Shown piece by piece: positions 63,219 through 64,000 of a DNA stretch of 64,000 nucleotides. Source of the stretch: Papillibacter cinnamivorans DSM 12816 (GTDB lineage Bacteria > Bacillota > Clostridia > Oscillospirales > Oscillospiraceae); NCBI RefSeq assembly GCF_900176335.1, contig NZ_FWXW01000003.1:310001-374000 (forward strand). Reading direction: 5' to 3'. How positions within the stretch are numbered: position 1 is the first letter of the stretch; every line of letters starts with the position of its first letter. Both the position numbers and the translations under genes were made by a program. Below the pieces are notes generated by a model that saw nothing but the letters and a program-made list of their open reading frames with translations, was not told the origin of the DNA and did no database searches.

Positions 63219-64000
63219 ATGGATTCAAAGGTGGTAGCGGATACGCTCTGGGTGCTGGTGACCGGTTTTCTCGTGTTTTTTATGAACCTCGGGTTTGCCA
63301 CGGTGGAAAGCGGATTCGCCAGGTCCAAAAACTGCGTCAATATCCTCTCCAAGAACTTCATCGTGTTCGCCGTCTCCTCCATGGGCTTTCTGCTTCTGGG
63401 ATGGGGACTGATGTTCGGGGACGGAAACGGATTCATCGGGCTGAGCGGCATTTTCATGGTTTCCGGCGCGGACAATTCTCCGGCGGTGGGAGCGGCTTAC
63501 CAGGGGGTCTATTCCGCCATTTCCTGGACGGGCGTACCTCTCTGGGCGAAGTTCTTCTTCCAGCTGGTGTTCTGCGGAACCGCGGCCACCATAGTTTCCG
63601 GCGCGGTGGCGGAACGGATCAAGTACGTATCTTTTATCCTCTTTTCCTTTGTCCTCACCCTCGTCATCTACCCCATCGTGGGCCACTGGATCTGGGGTGG
63701 GGGCTTTCTCGCCTCTTTGGGGATGTTTGACTTCGCGGGAGGCTCCGTGGTGCACTCGGTGGGCGGCTGGGCCGCGCTGTCCGGCGTTCTGGTGCTGGGG
63801 CCCAGAGTCGGAAAGTATACGAAGGACGGCAAGATCCATCCCATTCCCGGCCACAGCATGAGCCTTGCCACCATCGGCGCCTTCGTCCTCTGGCTGGGCT
63901 GGTTCGGATTCAATCCGGGCTCCACCATGGCGGCGGATCCCATGGCTATCTCCCACATCCTGGTTACCACCAACACGGCAGGCGTCATGGGCATTTTGGT
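63219..64000 (+). CDS. amtB: Ammonium transporter, 5-prime part
   Basis: The first 260 codons of an Amt/Rh channel; the gene runs off the window. The start ATG has AAGGGGG upstream. Several transmembrane helices are visible with the Amt signatures GFATVESGFARSKN, the phenylalanine gate region and VHSVGGWAALSGVLVLGPR, containing the first pore His (the twin-His motif partner lies beyond the end). It imports ammonium and is usually regulated by a PII protein, often encoded next to it. The leader attenuator suggests nitrogen control. Confidence 0.97.
   Translation, partial: MDSKVVADTLWVLVTGFLVFFMNLGFATVESGFARSKNCVNILSKNFIVFAVSSMGFLLLGWGLMFGDGNGFIGLSGIFMVSGADNSPAVGAAYQGVYSAISWTGVPLWAKFFFQLVFCGTAATIVSGAVAERIKYVSFILFSFVLTLVIYPIVGHWIWGGGFLASLGMFDFAGGSVVHSVGGWAALSGVLVLGPRVGKYTKDGKIHPIPGHSMSLATIGAFVLWLGWFGFNPGSTMAADPMAISHILVTTNTAGVMGIL

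Overview
The window comes from a GC-rich, low-to-moderate coding-gap genome of the Clostridia (Firmicutes). I infer this from the rpmH-rnpA-yidD-yidC-jag / dnaA-dnaN-S4-recF-remB-gyrB-gyrA origin region, the spore germination protease gpr, a T-box riboswitch, a c-di-AMP receptor (DarA), a PolC-derived PHP protein, Gram-positive type PhoP boxes and homodimeric glycyl-tRNA synthetase. An Oscillospirales-type gut or anaerobic lineage is plausible but not proven from sequence alone. TTG and GTG starts are frequent.

Layout. 1-16361 is an almost continuous plus-strand block: the end of parA, parB, a small coiled-coil membrane protein, serS, mscL, rsmG, a MinD-like ATPase, an MgsA-like protein that lacks key catalytic residues, a tRNA-Asp-type T-box leader with hisS-aspS, then the whole phosphate regulon pstSCAB-phoU-phoB-phoR behind TTTACA PhoP-box repeats. 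PstS is circularly permuted. 16643-19526 is the minus-strand ribosome/membrane-insertion operon rpmH-rnpA-yidD-yidC-khpB. Replication starts at about 21.3-21.5 kb, where five DnaA-box-like 9-mers lie between dnaA and dnaN. dnaN, an S4-domain gene, recF, remB, gyrB, gyrA and rnhA follow on the plus strand. The 1-16361 block therefore runs head-on to the replication fork, which suggests an inversion beside the origin.

From 29.5 kb on, single genes and short operons alternate: a GNAT acetyltransferase, a lipoprotein, thpR, an ECF transporter S component, phosphoketolase (xfp), an M42 aminopeptidase, a VTT-domain membrane protein, asnB, pyrG, B12-dependent ribonucleotide reductase (nrdJ), an LtaS-like phosphatase/transferase coupled to an orphan PolC-type PHP protein, a MATE exporter, exoA, a ricT-holB-darA-decarboxylase cluster, nadE, a glyS-split transketolase operon, rpsT, gpr and the start of an ammonium transporter.

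There is no CRISPR array, prophage, insertion sequence, rRNA or recognisable tRNA. The accessory interest is in the noncoding DNA. Hairpin-rich intergenic islands at about 16.4, 37.5 and 42.7 kb look like members of one repeat family. Two of them share a hairpin with a compensatory base-pair change, and two are bracketed by locus-specific duplicated hairpins. A fourth, different island sits at 48.6-49.06 kb between convergent genes. Several promoters share a TTGCTT -35 box.
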